A stretch of DNA of 21,540 nucleotides. It comes from a virus. A model generated the notes under the pieces. That model was given only the letters and a program-made list of their open reading frames with translations, searched no databases and was not told the origin of the DNA. Positions 7,313 to 19,700 of the stretch are shown here, in pieces; the stretch's first letter is position 1, and every line of letters starts with the position of its first letter. The stretch lies in IMG/VR virus record IMGVR_UViG_3300018421_000260, positions 1 through 21,540 of that record; one strand, given 5' to 3'. The translations under genes were made by a program, and so were the position numbers.

Positions 7313-10300
7313 ATGGCCACTACAGATAGACAAAACAGATTACTCGTTGCGGAAGATTGGACAAAGATCTATACGGCTTTTCAACAGGCAGATTTTAAAT
7401 CGTATGATTTTGAGACATTGCGTAGAACAATGGTTTCTTATCTCAAAGAAAATTATCCAGATGATTTTAATGATTTTGTTGAATCATCGGAATATATCGC
7501 ACTAATTGATCTAATTGCCTATATCGCACAGAGTTTAAGTTTTAGAGTTGACTTAAATGCTCGAGAAAACTTTCTTGAAACGGCCAGCAGAAGAAATTCA
7601 GTTTTAAGATTAGCGAGATTAATCAACTACAATGCCAAACGAAACAAATCTGCGATTGGATTATTAAAATATACATCAGTGTCAACGACACAAGATATCA
7701 GAGACAGTGCAGGAAACAGTTTGTCTAATGTCACAGTTGGATGGAACGATGCTACCAATCCTAATTTCAAAGAACAGTTCACCGCAATATTAAGTGCAGT
7801 CAATCAGTCTTCACAAAAGTTTGGCAAACCGTTGGAATCAGATAATGTGGGAGGAATCAAAACTGAAGTTTATGTAGTTAATTCATCAAATAATGACTTA
7901 CCAATTTTTACGTTTAACAGAGCAGTGAGTGGAGTAGCAAGAAATTTTGAGATTGTTCCAGCAACGATTTCAGGACAGGAAGCCATTTATGAATTTCCAC
8001 CAACACCGGGAACAGGATTTAGATATGTTTATAGAAACGATGGTGCTGGCGACAACAGTCCCAACACTGGATTTTTTTGTTTATTCAAACAGGGCTCATT
8101 GGCCAGCGAACAGTTTACAATTTCACAACCAACAACTAATTTTGTAAAAACGATTGCAACAAACAACATAAACAACGATGACGTGTGGTTATATAAATTA
8201 GATGACTTCAATCAATTGGAATCATTGTGGACACAGATACCTTCGTTGACAGGAAACAATGTAATCTACAACAGTTTATCAAAAGATATTAGAAATATCT
8301 ACAATGTCATTACAAAAAATAATGATCAGATTGATTTAGTATTTGGTGACGGAAACTTTTCTAATATTCCATCGGGAGCATTTAGATGTTATTATAGAAC
8401 ATCGGACAATGCGAGATACAACATACAACCAAATGATATGGCAGACATATCTTTTTCAATTCCATATGTTGATCAGTTTGGTGCTAATCAGTTATTAACT
8501 GTGACGGCTTCGTTACAACAAAGCATTTACAATGCATCAGCAACAGAATCGAATGATTCTATCAAACAAAAAGCATCGCAAGTTTATTATTCTCAAAACA
8601 GAATGATAACAGCAGAAGATTACAATGTTGTACCTTTATCAGTATCACAGGAAATTATAAAAGTAAAATCAGTCAACAGATCTGCATCTGGTATATCTAG
8701 AACAAAGGAAGTGATTGATCCAACGGGTGCGTACTCCAATGTGTCAACTTTTGCTGATGACGGAATAATTTATAGAGAAGAGTCCATACCACAATTTACT
8801 TTTACATTTACCAACAGGAACGAAATTTTAGATGTGATCAATAGCAAAATTGAAAGCAAATTATCTGATGCATATTCTCGACAGTTTTATTATCAAAAAT
8901 ATGGAACACAAGATTTATCAACATTATCGGCAAGTTGGGTATCAACAACAACCAGCACTAATACAAATACTGGATATTTTGTAGCAGGCGGTCCATTGAC
9001 TGTGGGATCATTTTCAACCAGTAACTTAAAACACGCAAAACCGGGAGCATTGATAAAATTTGTTTCACCCGACACAAGAAAATTTTTAAATGGTGTATTG
9101 GTATCGTCGACGACCGATGTAGCAGAAGATAGGGCATGGGCAAAGATTTCGAATGTGGTGGGAGATGGTGCAAATTCCGGTCTAGGAAATTTAGAATCAG
9201 GAGTTGGACCTATAACGTTAAATGATATCATTCCTTCGAATGCAGTTTTATCAGCAGTGATTCCTCCTTTCACAACCCTGTTACCTACAGAGTTGAAAGA
9301 AGACATACAGAATAGAATTGAAACCTACGAAGAGTTTGGATTAAGGTTCGACGAACAAGACGGAGAATGGAAAGTAATTACTTCGTCAAATTTAGGTTCA
9401 TCCAACACATTCTCTTTAAACAATGCGGGCACAAACACATTGACCAATTCAGATGATAGTTGGTGGTTTAAACTTACTAACGATGGTAACACTTATACCG
9501 TGCAGTATAGATCATTGGATTATGTTTTTGAATCGGTATCGGAAAATAAATTTCATTATGATAAAACAGATAAAATCTACGATTATGTTTCAGGACAAAC
9601 AGTAAAAGATACAGTAAAAATTCTTAAAAGTAATACTGTTCCAAGTTCCGGTACAGTGATAGGTTATCCAATCAATTGGCAAGTGGTTGACACAATCACC
9701 GAATCGGATGGTTATCAAGATAATAGAAAAGTTAAGGTTGGTTTTTTTGATCAAGACGACGATGGGGTAGTTGATAATCCGGAAATTTTTGATATTATTG
9801 TGGAACCATCACAAAATGTTGCTTCCAAGTATGTATTTTTTGAAAAATATATCAGTTATGATAATATTGAAAGATACAGACCCAAAGATGCAACCAGTTT
9901 TATTGTGACGGAAAACGAATCAAGCATAATATTACCTGGAAATTACGCAGACAAACAGTTATTTTATTTTTATTCCAATGACTCGATTAAACATTTCGAT
10001 TCAGCAACGACATCTTTGGTAACGAACACAAATTATATTGCGAGAATTGGAAGAAGTTCTATAGAATTCCAATACAAACATTTTGTTGGACAGTCAACTA
10101 GAGTAGATCCTGCACAAACAAATATTATGGATATCTATTTGTTGGAGAGATCGTATGATCAATTATTTAGAACATGGTTAAGAGAAGGTGGAACACAACC
10201 AAAACCTTCAACATCGGACCAATTACGAATTTCTTATTCGAATTCACTTAATTCGTTGAAAGGATTATCTGATCAAATAATTTATCACCCGGTCAAATAT

Positions 10301-10786
10301 AAAATTTTATTTGGATCACAAGCAGATGAGGCCTTCCAAGCAACATTTAAAGTGGTCAAGAATGCAAGTTCAAACATTACAAATGCCATAATCAAAACCA
10401 AAGTTATACAAGCAATCAATGAATTTTTTGCTTTAAATAATTTTGATTTTGGCGACACTTTTTATTTTACAGAATTAGCGGCTTACATACACAATCAACT
10501 CGCTCCAGATTTATTAACAGTTATCATAGTTCCAAATCAAGCAGGACAATCGTTTGGATCTTTATTTCAAATTAGCGGAGCGTCCGACGAAATTTTTATA
10601 AGCGGAGCAACAGTGGATGATGTGGTTATAATTGATGCCATCGGAGCAAATCAAATATCAGCATCTGGAACAGTTGTCACTAGCACTACCGGAACAACCA
10701 CCAGCGGTAATTCAACATCGGCAGTAACCTCAGTTACTACTTCGACCTCAGGTACTGGCAGTTCGGGTAGTGGCACAGGGTACTAA
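7313..10786 (+). CDS. 6: Baseplate wedge protein gp6 (baseplate J-like), enlarged
   Basis: A 1,157-residue protein; T4 gp6 has 660. Residues about 25-110 are the gp6-type N-terminal helical region, with YDFETLRRTMVSYLKENYPD, EYIALIDLIAYIAQSLSFRV and RENFLETASRRNSVLRLARL. Residues about 343-465 form the baseplate J-like core: LVFGDGNFSNIPSGAFRCYY, then SNDSIKQKASQVYYSQNRMI and TAEDYNVVPL. Residues about 973-1110 look like the C-terminal gp6 dimerisation region (YHPVKYKILFGSQADEAF). Between them is an insert that includes an EF-hand-like loop at 813-824. The last about 40 residues are almost all Thr, Ser and Gly. In T4, gp6 dimers form the iris ring that joins the six wedges. No SD precedes the ATG, whose upstream 40 nt are nearly all A/T. 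The giant gene starts 2 nt after the stop. Confidence 0.88.
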   Translation: MATTDRQNRLLVAEDWTKIYTAFQQADFKSYDFETLRRTMVSYLKENYPDDFNDFVESSEYIALIDLIAYIAQSLSFRVDLNARENFLETASRRNSVLRLARLINYNAKRNKSAIGLLKYTSVSTTQDIRDSAGNSLSNVTVGWNDATNPNFKEQFTAILSAVNQSSQKFGKPLESDNVGGIKTEVYVVNSSNNDLPIFTFNRAVSGVARNFEIVPATISGQEAIYEFPPTPGTGFRYVYRNDGAGDNSPNTGFFCLFKQGSLASEQFTISQPTTNFVKTIATNNINNDDVWLYKLDDFNQLESLWTQIPSLTGNNVIYNSLSKDIRNIYNVITKNNDQIDLVFGDGNFSNIPSGAFRCYYRTSDNARYNIQPNDMADISFSIPYVDQFGANQLLTVTASLQQSIYNASATESNDSIKQKASQVYYSQNRMITAEDYNVVPLSVSQEIIKVKSVNRSASGISRTKEVIDPTGAYSNVSTFADDGIIYREESIPQFTFTFTNRNEILDVINSKIESKLSDAYSRQFYYQKYGTQDLSTLSASWVSTTTSTNTNTGYFVAGGPLTVGSFSTSNLKHAKPGALIKFVSPDTRKFLNGVLVSSTTDVAEDRAWAKISNVVGDGANSGLGNLESGVGPITLNDIIPSNAVLSAVIPPFTTLLPTELKEDIQNRIETYEEFGLRFDEQDGEWKVITSSNLGSSNTFSLNNAGTNTLTNSDDSWWFKLTNDGNTYTVQYRSLDYVFESVSENKFHYDKTDKIYDYVSGQTVKDTVKILKSNTVPSSGTVIGYPINWQVVDTITESDGYQDNRKVKVGFFDQDDDGVVDNPEIFDIIVEPSQNVASKYVFFEKYISYDNIERYRPKDATSFIVTENESSIILPGNYADKQLFYFYSNDSIKHFDSATTSLVTNTNYIARIGRSSIEFQYKHFVGQSTRVDPAQTNIMDIYLLERSYDQLFRTWLREGGTQPKPSTSDQLRISYSNSLNSLKGLSDQIIYHPVKYKILFGSQADEAFQATFKVVKNASSNITNAIIKTKVIQAINEFFALNNFDFGDTFYFTELAAYIHNQLAPDLLTVIIVPNQAGQSFGSLFQISGASDEIFISGATVDDVVIIDAIGANQISASGTVVTSTTGTTTSGNSTSAVTSVTTSTSGTGSSGSGTGY
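9749..9784 (+). other. EF-hand-like calcium-binding loop inside gp6
   Basis: Codons for residues 813-824 of gp6 read DQDDDGVVDNPE. This fits the canonical 12-residue EF-hand loop: Asp at positions 1, 3, 5 and 9, Gly at 6, a hydrophobic residue at 8 and Glu at 12. No paired second loop is seen, so it is more like the single loops of dockerins or FG-GAP proteins than a full EF-hand pair. Confidence 0.55.
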
Positions 10787-10788
10787 AG

Positions 10789-13700
10789 ATGGCAGATTCT
10801 CCAATTAATAGTGTAAAAAATTCTGAAGTTGTTGTTGACAAACAAGGCATCAGTTATAGAAGATCTATTGCTCATCTTCCAGCATTTTATAGAACAGACA
10901 CAAACCATAGATTTTTATCTAGCACAGTTGATCAATTAATACAGCCGGGAAAACTTGAAAGGCTCGACGGTTTTATCGGAAGAGATTATTCATATACCAG
11001 AGAAGCAACGGACAGTTATATAGAAGCATCAAGCAACGATAGACAAAATTATCAACTTGAACCAACAGTAACATACACAGATAAAGATACATCATCTATC
11101 AATCCAGAGGATCAAGTAAAATTTACTGGAACATATGACGATTATATTAATCAAATAAAATATCTAGGTGGAAATACTTCAGATCATAGCAGACTAAACA
11201 GTGAGGATGTGTATGCATGGAATCCAGCAATTGACTATGATAAACTTATCAATTACAGAGAGTATTATTGGTTGCCCGAAGGACCAAATCCAATCACAAT
11301 ATCAACCACCGGACCAAACGCAGTTATAGATCTAATAGTATCTCGAAATGGAAAATCGGGTTTTGTATTTCAAAATCTTTCAAATACAGAACTAAATCCA
11401 ACAATAACATTGTATAAGGGTAATACCTATAAGTTTCATGTGGATAATCCGGGTCATCCTTTTTACATAATGACCGAACCTTTCAAGGGAGGAATCTCAG
11501 TAGACGGTAGCACTTCTCTACTTTATAACAATGGAGTTGGAAATAACGGCATAGATGCCGGAACATTGACATTTACTATTCCTTCTAATGCACCAGATAT
11601 CTTACATTATCAGTGTGGAAATCACAGTGCCATGCATGGCATTATAAAAATTCAGGCAGTAGAGGAAACAACTAAAATAGATCCGGAAAAAGAGATCATA
11701 GGTACAAAAAATTATACAACACATTCGAATGTAAAATTATCAAATGGAATGAAAATTAAGTTTGGTAGCAATGTGATTGACACTACTTTAAAACCGTATG
11801 CCAATAGAGAATTTTATGTTGAAGGAGTAGGACAGTCTATCACACTAACAGACACCACAGACTTATTGCCAACAGGTTCTTATTCTTCTGAAGTGACAGA
11901 GTTGTATGATGAAGTTGCATATGCAGATAGACCGTATGCGGTAAGTTTTTTTAGAGCAGAAACTCCAGATTATATAACAATCAAAAGAAGTTCTATTGAC
12001 GGCAACTCGTGGTCCAGATACAACAGATGGTTCCATAAATCTGTCATAGAAGACACGGCCACTGCATTGGGTTATACAGCATCTCTAGATCAAGATAGCA
12101 GAGCAAAAAGACCAATCATAGAGTTCGACTCGGGATTGATTTTATATAACCATGGAACCAAAGCAAAAAAATCGGTTTCGTTGGTCGACACAGTGACAAC
12201 TGACGTGTTTTCAGAGATAGTTAACAAATTAGGATATGTCATCGACGGTGTAGAGATACAGGAAGGAATGAGAATACTGATAGCCAATGATAAAGATCCC
12301 TTAATTAATAACAAGATTTATAAAGTTTCATTCGTGAAAGTACAAGGTCAAGACGTGACCAGTTTAAATTTAACCGAAGATTCAGACACAAATCCTATCG
12401 ACGGTGAAGCAGTAACAGCCGAGTATGGCAGAAACCATCAAGGAAAAACATTTTTTTATAGCAGTTCAACGAAAAAATGGCAAACTGGACAAAACAAAAC
12501 CAAATTAAATCAATCTCCTTTGTTTGACCTCTATGATAGTAATCATGTTTCTTTTTCGAACACAACAACATATCCCAATTCAACATTTTCTGGTGCAACA
12601 TTATTTTCTTATAAAACAAGTGATTCTGCGGTGTTGGATTCTGTGCTGGGATTAAAAGTAAAATACAAAACAATTAACAATGTCGGAGACATACTTTTCA
12701 CATCAGATCTAGCGACTAATAGTTTTGATTACAATATAAACAACACAATTTACACTAAATCTTTTAAGACAGGACACACACACGTACAGAACGAATATAA
12801 CAAACATCGTAGTCAAACCAATTGGAAGAAATTAAAAGCAAAAAGTAAACAGCGTGTGGTGAGAACTTTTGTAGTGACACCGGAAGAAAAAGTTTTCTTT
12901 CCTATAGATTTTTACAAGAATAGTAATTCGTTAGTCGACCTTGAAGTCACAGTCTCAGTGAATAACAATGTTAAAAAAATAACATCTGATTTCACTTTGG
13001 TAAATGGTACAACAAACAAATATATTAAATTCAACAATGCTTTGAATGTGAACGATATCGTGTTGGTTCATGCGTCGAGCTCAGCAAAAAAAATTGATGG
13101 AAAAGGTTTATATGAGATTCCCGAAAATATTTCGATAAATCCACTCAACGAGCAGATATCTGATTTTACATACGGACAGATATTATATCATTTAAATGAT
13201 ATAAATGAAAAAAATAATGAGATCATTGGACAAACTCCGGGATCGAGCAATCTTAGAGATCTTCCAGGTTTTAGAGCGTTGGGAGGATCGATTATCCAAC
13301 ACCAATCGCCTTTGCCGCAGGCTGTCTTTTCTCTCATAGACGAAAACTCAAACGCTATCAGAGCCATAGAATATTGTTCTCGAGAATATCAAAGTTTCAA
13401 AGAAAATTTTCTTACATTCAATGTTGGAACAACATATAATCAAAATGCCGCAGATAGAGTAGATGAAATTTTAAAAGGGATGGCCGGCGAAAAAAACAAT
13501 TCGTTTCCTTTCTTTTATGAGGACATGGTGGGTTATGGAGCAAATGTTTCAACAAGAACTTATACAGTCAACGATCCCACAATTGTGGATTACGCCATTG
13601 ATTCTCTTTTTGATATTTCAAAAACTAGTAATAGGGCAGTGTATCTGTATAAAAATGATACACAATTATTAGTGGGAACAGACTACACTTTCAGCACAAC

Positions 13701-16700
13701 CGACGATAGTGTTAAAATTTTAACAACACTTTCAACAGGTGATGTTATCAAAATAAAAGATTACACTGATACAACAGGAAGTTTTATACCTCCAACACCG
13801 ACAAAACTTGGAATGTATCCAAAATACAAACCAGAGATCATACAAGATAACACATATATTGAAACAAAAAATGTGATAGTGGGACATGATGGTTCAAAAA
13901 CTATTGCTTATAATGATTACAGAGATGATATTTTGCTAGAACTAGAAAAAAGAATATACAATAATTGCAAAATAAATCACAATAATAATTTACTTAAAGA
14001 AACAGATGTAAGGCCTTCAGCCTTTATGTCAACTAGTGAATATACCACAAAAGAAATTGATGATATCATGAGCAGAGATTTTTTTGCTTGGGCAGGTAAA
14101 AATTCAGTTGATTATCAAAAAAATAATTTTTACGACAATTCAAATCAATTTACATGGAATTACAGTCAGTCGAAAGATACAATCAATGAACAATTCCTTC
14201 CAGGACACTGGAGAGGTATTTTCAAACTATTTTATGACACAGATAGACCACATATTGCTCCATGGGAAATGTTGGGTTACAGTGAAAAACCTACGTGGTG
14301 GGAAGAAACATATGGACCAGCACCATATACATCAGGAAATACATTGCTGTGGACCGACCTAGCAAACGGGTTTGACAATTCGAACAATTCCGCGAATGCT
14401 CGATTTATTAGATCTAACTTGTTAAATTATCTACCGGTCGATGATACTGGAGCATTAAAATCTCCAGTCGCTATAGGATTAGTTTCTGAGTATACCTACA
14501 ACGGAACAACTTCCAAATGGAAATTTGGTGACCAGGCACCTGGAGAAACAGCATGGAGAAGAAGTTCTCAGTATCCTTTCTCTATTATAAAAATGTTGGC
14601 ATTGACAAAACCTGCTAAATTTTTTGGAAATTATTTAGACAACAGTAGATTAATCGCCACAGTGGAAGGTAATTTATATAATTCCGAAACAGAAACAATC
14701 CAAACTCTTAAAAATGTAAAATATCATTTAGAAACAATTACAGATACGATAACTGGAACCACGACAAGATATAGCACGGCTGGTTATCAACCTCTTGTCG
14801 TAAACTATTTGATTAGTCAAAATTTAGACCCTGCAAAGTTCTTTTATGATAAAATGAAAAACTTAAATGTTCAGTTAGGATACAAACTAGGAGGATTCAC
14901 TGACAAAGATAATTTAAAAATATTGACAGACAGTATAAGTCCAGGATCAACTGCGGGGTCTCAGTTTATACCTGAGGAAAACTATAAACTCTTGTTTAGA
15001 TCCAGTAATCCGGTAGAGTCCTATGATTATTCAGGCGTTCTTGTGGAACTCAATAGTGCAACAGGCATTGACGGAAGCACACTTGAAGGGGGGTATAAAG
15101 TTATAGGTTACAATACTGCCAAACCGTACTTCGATGTTTTTCTTCCGGTAAAAAATGGCAAAAAATATTTATTATCGTCTGAAAATGAACAAGTGGTTGC
15201 CTATCAGATATTCGATAATAAGAAAACTATTATACCTTATGGAACAGTGTTCAAAAACAAACAAGAAGTTGTTGATTTTTTATTAGGATATGGAAAATAT
15301 TTAGAGTCTCGAGGATTTATTTTTGATAAGTTTTCAAATGAATTAAAAGAGATATCCAATTGGGAATTATCGGCAAAAGAATTTTTATATTGGACCACGC
15401 AAGGATGGGCACCCGGTTCTGCCATCACATTAAGTCCGGGAGCAGACGGTTTCAGCCTCGAAACCAACAACAGCGTAATCAACAAATTAAACGACACCAC
15501 TGGAGAATACAGTGTATTGAATTCTGCTGGTAAGAAAATACCAAAATCATTTATCAGTACAAAACGTATAGGTAACACATTTGAAATGTCAACAAAAGGA
15601 ACGTTAGATGGAATATACAATGTGTCTATGAATGCTGTTCAGAAAGAACACATACTGTTATTTGATAACATTACAGTATTTTCTGATATAATTTTTCAAC
15701 TACAAACAGGTTTCCGACAACAGCGTTTAAAATTAATTGGTTGGAAAACAGCCAATTGGAATGGAGATTATTACGCACCGGGGTTTGTTTTTGATGAGGC
15801 CTATGTAAGTATGTGGACAGCAAATACCGATTATCAAATCGGAGACACTGTCGAGTACAATGCAGGCTTCTATGTTGCCAAGAGCAATCATAATGCAGGT
15901 AATGAATTCACAGCAGAGTATTGGATCAAAAAAGATGAAAAACCTGCTCCACAATTAATTCCCAACTTTGATTATAAAATTTCTCAATTTAATGACTTCT
16001 ATAATTTGGAAACAAACAATTTTGATGAGTCACAACAGGGATTGGCACAACACTTAATAGGATATCAATCAAGAACGTATCTAGACAATCTATTCACAAA
16101 CGATATCTCACAATATAAATTTTATCAAGGGTTCATCAAAGAAAAAGGTACACAAAACGCAATCAATAAATTAACAAAGGCGAAGTTTTATGATGAAAAT
16201 ATTGATCTAAATGTGTATCCGGAATGGATGATCAAGTCTGGAGAATTTGGTAATCTTAATGCGACACAAAGTTTGCAGATCTCAATGCCACAAAATACAT
16301 TTAAAAATAACATACAAAGTATAGAGTTCACAAATAACAGTTTAGAAAACCTGAACTGGACTAAATCTGCCAGAGTAAATAGAAATGAGTTTTATTCTAC
16401 TCCTATAGAGTACGAGGTAGCAAACACATTTGATTATTTCGATTACAATCAAGAAGGTTACGACAGAAAAACAGTACAAAAATTTCCAGTTGCAGGATTT
16501 CCTAGATTGTCCGATGTGCAACATACTGCTTTTAGCATAAACGATCTTTTTAATCTGGATATAACACAAATCAACAACAATGATTTGGTTTGGATAGCGA
16601 AAAAACAAAACAACGATTGGGACGTACAACGAATTACTTTCGCAAATCTAAAAATAGTGGCAGTCAGAGCAGTCAATGATAATACAGAATTAGAAATAAC

Positions 16701-19700
16701 GTTTGATAAAACTCATACATTTAGCGTGAATGACATACTGGCCATCAAAAACAGTTCACGTGACACAATGAATGGTATCTATGCTGTGTCCACAATTCCA
16801 GCAAATAATAAACTAACTTTTGCATTCGATACTCCTGAACAATTTATATCTACAGATATATTGGCAGACGAATCAACGTTGTCAATTTTTGGACTTGTTT
16901 ATAAATTTATCAGTGTCAGAATATCAAGCATGGACAATGTTAACTCGTTGATCTCTTATGATGAATACAGAGACGATGATGTGACAAACGAACGACCAGG
17001 CGACATTGTATTCGTAGACAACGAAAATTCAAAATGGAAAATATATGAAAAAACTGATCCTTACAGTTCGAATGTTTTATCATCACCGACAGTGTCAGCA
17101 AATCAGGAGTTCGGCCACAGAATAGTTTCACGTGAAGATGGAAGATATATTGCCGTGTCTGCTCCTCAATCCGGACAAGGTACTGTGAATTTCTTTGTGA
17201 GAAGAGAATCAAATTCTACGTCGACATTTAATTTAACAAGTAGTTTTACAACGACACAAGGTGCAGATAATACCACAAGGCTGGGTGATAGTTTAACTAT
17301 GAGTTCTGATGAGAACTTTGTTGTCGCAGGTGCACCACAAGCCAATATTAGACACATAAGTGACAGTAGCATTTATAATGATGCTGGATTAATATCAATT
17401 TATAATTGGAACACAACAACAAAAGTATACGAAGAACAATTAACGATAACACCGGAGCAAGAAGGTAGTACCAGCATTGCCAATTGGAATTTTGGTTGGG
17501 CAACAGCATTGGCAGAACCGATAGAAAATTCTACGTTATCAACAACTCCTAAATATCTTTTTGTAACTGTTCCAGGGCATGACCTTGACACAGGATCAGT
17601 ATTTTTATATAAATGGCAAAACACAGATGACAGCACCTCATGGACATTAACAACAACATTGACCAGTACAGATGCCGATGCAGGCCAAAGATTTGGACAC
17701 AGTATTGCGGTAAACGACAATGCCGACATAATTGCTATAGGATCTAAAAATCCAGAAACTGCAGGTAAAGTTGAAATATTCAAAAGAACTTCAGAAAATA
17801 CATTTATTCATAGACAAACATTGACAGGAGTCAGTGCTGACGGTAGCAGTAATGATACTCAATTTGGAGATTCGTTGGAGATGAGCAGTGACGGGACTAC
17901 TTTGATTGTGTCGGCTCCCGGCATAGACGATGGTGTTGTGGCAAACACAGGCGCAGTTTATTATTATAAATGGAACGATCAGTCGTCATCAGAAACTTAT
18001 ACTTTAAAACAAACCATTAAATTGCCTAACACAGGTATAAACAATGTGAGTTTTGGATCAACTGTTAAAATCAATAAAACAGGTGACCGATTATTGATTG
18101 GTGCTGAAAGTTTTAGTACACCTACTGAAATGAAATTTGATTTTGGTGCAACTACATTTGATTTACAGGACACGGCCATCGTTGAAAAGAATAGATCATC
18201 CGGAGCAACATTTACGGCAACAAAATATGATTCGGAATTTGTTATTGATGATAAATTAACGACCACAACATTGAGCAGTGATGATCGTTTTGGCAGTGGA
18301 TTGGTCATAAACGACAATGTAATTTTGGTTGGATCTTCTCATGATGATGCATTATCGACAGATGGTTCAACGGTACAAGTTGATAGAGGTACAGTAACAG
18401 TTTACGATTATAAAACCAAGGGATCTTACGCTTGGAAAGTTTTAGAAACAGAAAGCACACTCATAGATAATAGAAAAATACAATCGTCTTTTATTTTTGA
18501 TAGTTCCACAAACAAAATAATTGATTATTTGAATTACTATGATCCGGTAAAAGGCAGAATTCTAGGTGTCGCCGACAGAGAAATAAATTTCAAATCTGAA
18601 TGGGATCCAGCAACATATAATATTGAATCAACAGAACAATTGATTAGTGTTGATAGGAAACAAGCATGGGGAGAAGAACACATAGGCGAAGTATGGTGGG
18701 ATTTATCTAAAGTAAGATGGATATGGTACGAGCAAGGTAGCCAGGAATATAAATCTAAAAACTGGGGAAGAATGTTTCCGAACAGCAGTATTGATATTTA
18801 CGAATGGGTAGAGTCAACATTGTTACCATCGGAATGGTCTGTAAGAGCAGACACACCAGCAGGCTTGGCATTGGGCATATCAGGACAGCCTTTAGATAAC
18901 AATGACCAGCGTGTGACTTTGAAACAAAAATACAATCCTCAGTCAGAAACTTTTGTGAACTATTATTATTATTGGGTAAGGAATTCGGTATTTTTACCAG
19001 AGTTAAACAAACAGGTCACGGAAAGAAAAAATTCAACAGCATATATTTCGAGAGTCATAGCAGATCCTTTATCATCTGGAATAAAATATTTTGGAATAAC
19101 TTCTTCCAACTCGTTGGTTACTTTGAACGTAAAAAACAGTCTGGTACTTAATAACACAGTCTTGAACATCAATTATAAAAATAATTTAAATGATGGAGAC
19201 AATCACACGGTATGGAAATTATTTAAAGAGGGAGATAAATTAGATAGACCAACAGAGGAAATTGAAAGAAAATGGTGGGATAGTTTAACAGGATCTGATA
19301 TCTATGGAAACCAAATTCCTGATCTATCGTTACCTTTGAGTCAGAGATACGGAAATTCTATAAGACCTAGACAAAGTTGGTATGTCAACAGATTAAATGC
19401 TGTGCAGGAAATAATACAATATACAAATTCAATATTAACACAATATCAAATTGCCAACAGTATCAATTATAAAAATCTAGATTCGCAAGATCCGGAACCT
19501 ACTAGTACTTCGGGAGAATGGGATACGGCAGTCGATACATATGCAGATTTAACTTACATCAATACCAATGACATCAGCGGAATATTGAATGTGTTGGTAA
19601 GAAGCGATGAAGTCAACAGTAAAAATCTTTGGGCGGTTTATCAATGGTCGGGAACTGAGTGGAACAGAAACAAAGTTCAAACTTATAAAACAAGCAACTA

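Noticed and set aside
8893-9306. 137-codon minus-strand frame opposite gp6
   Set aside because: It lies wholly inside a well-supported gp6 gene, has no SD or recognisable motif and follows the reverse complement of gp6 codons.
12090-14362. Short frames between 12090 and 14362 on either strand
   Set aside because: They overlap the giant gene. The plus-strand one at 14084-14362 is only a shifted reading of the conserved segment ending in WWEETYGPAPY.
15237-17783. Minus-strand frames of 127 codons (15237-15620 and 17400-17783) opposite the giant gene
   Set aside because: Both are antisense to a continuous frame with recognisable motifs; neither has a plausible start signal or family features.
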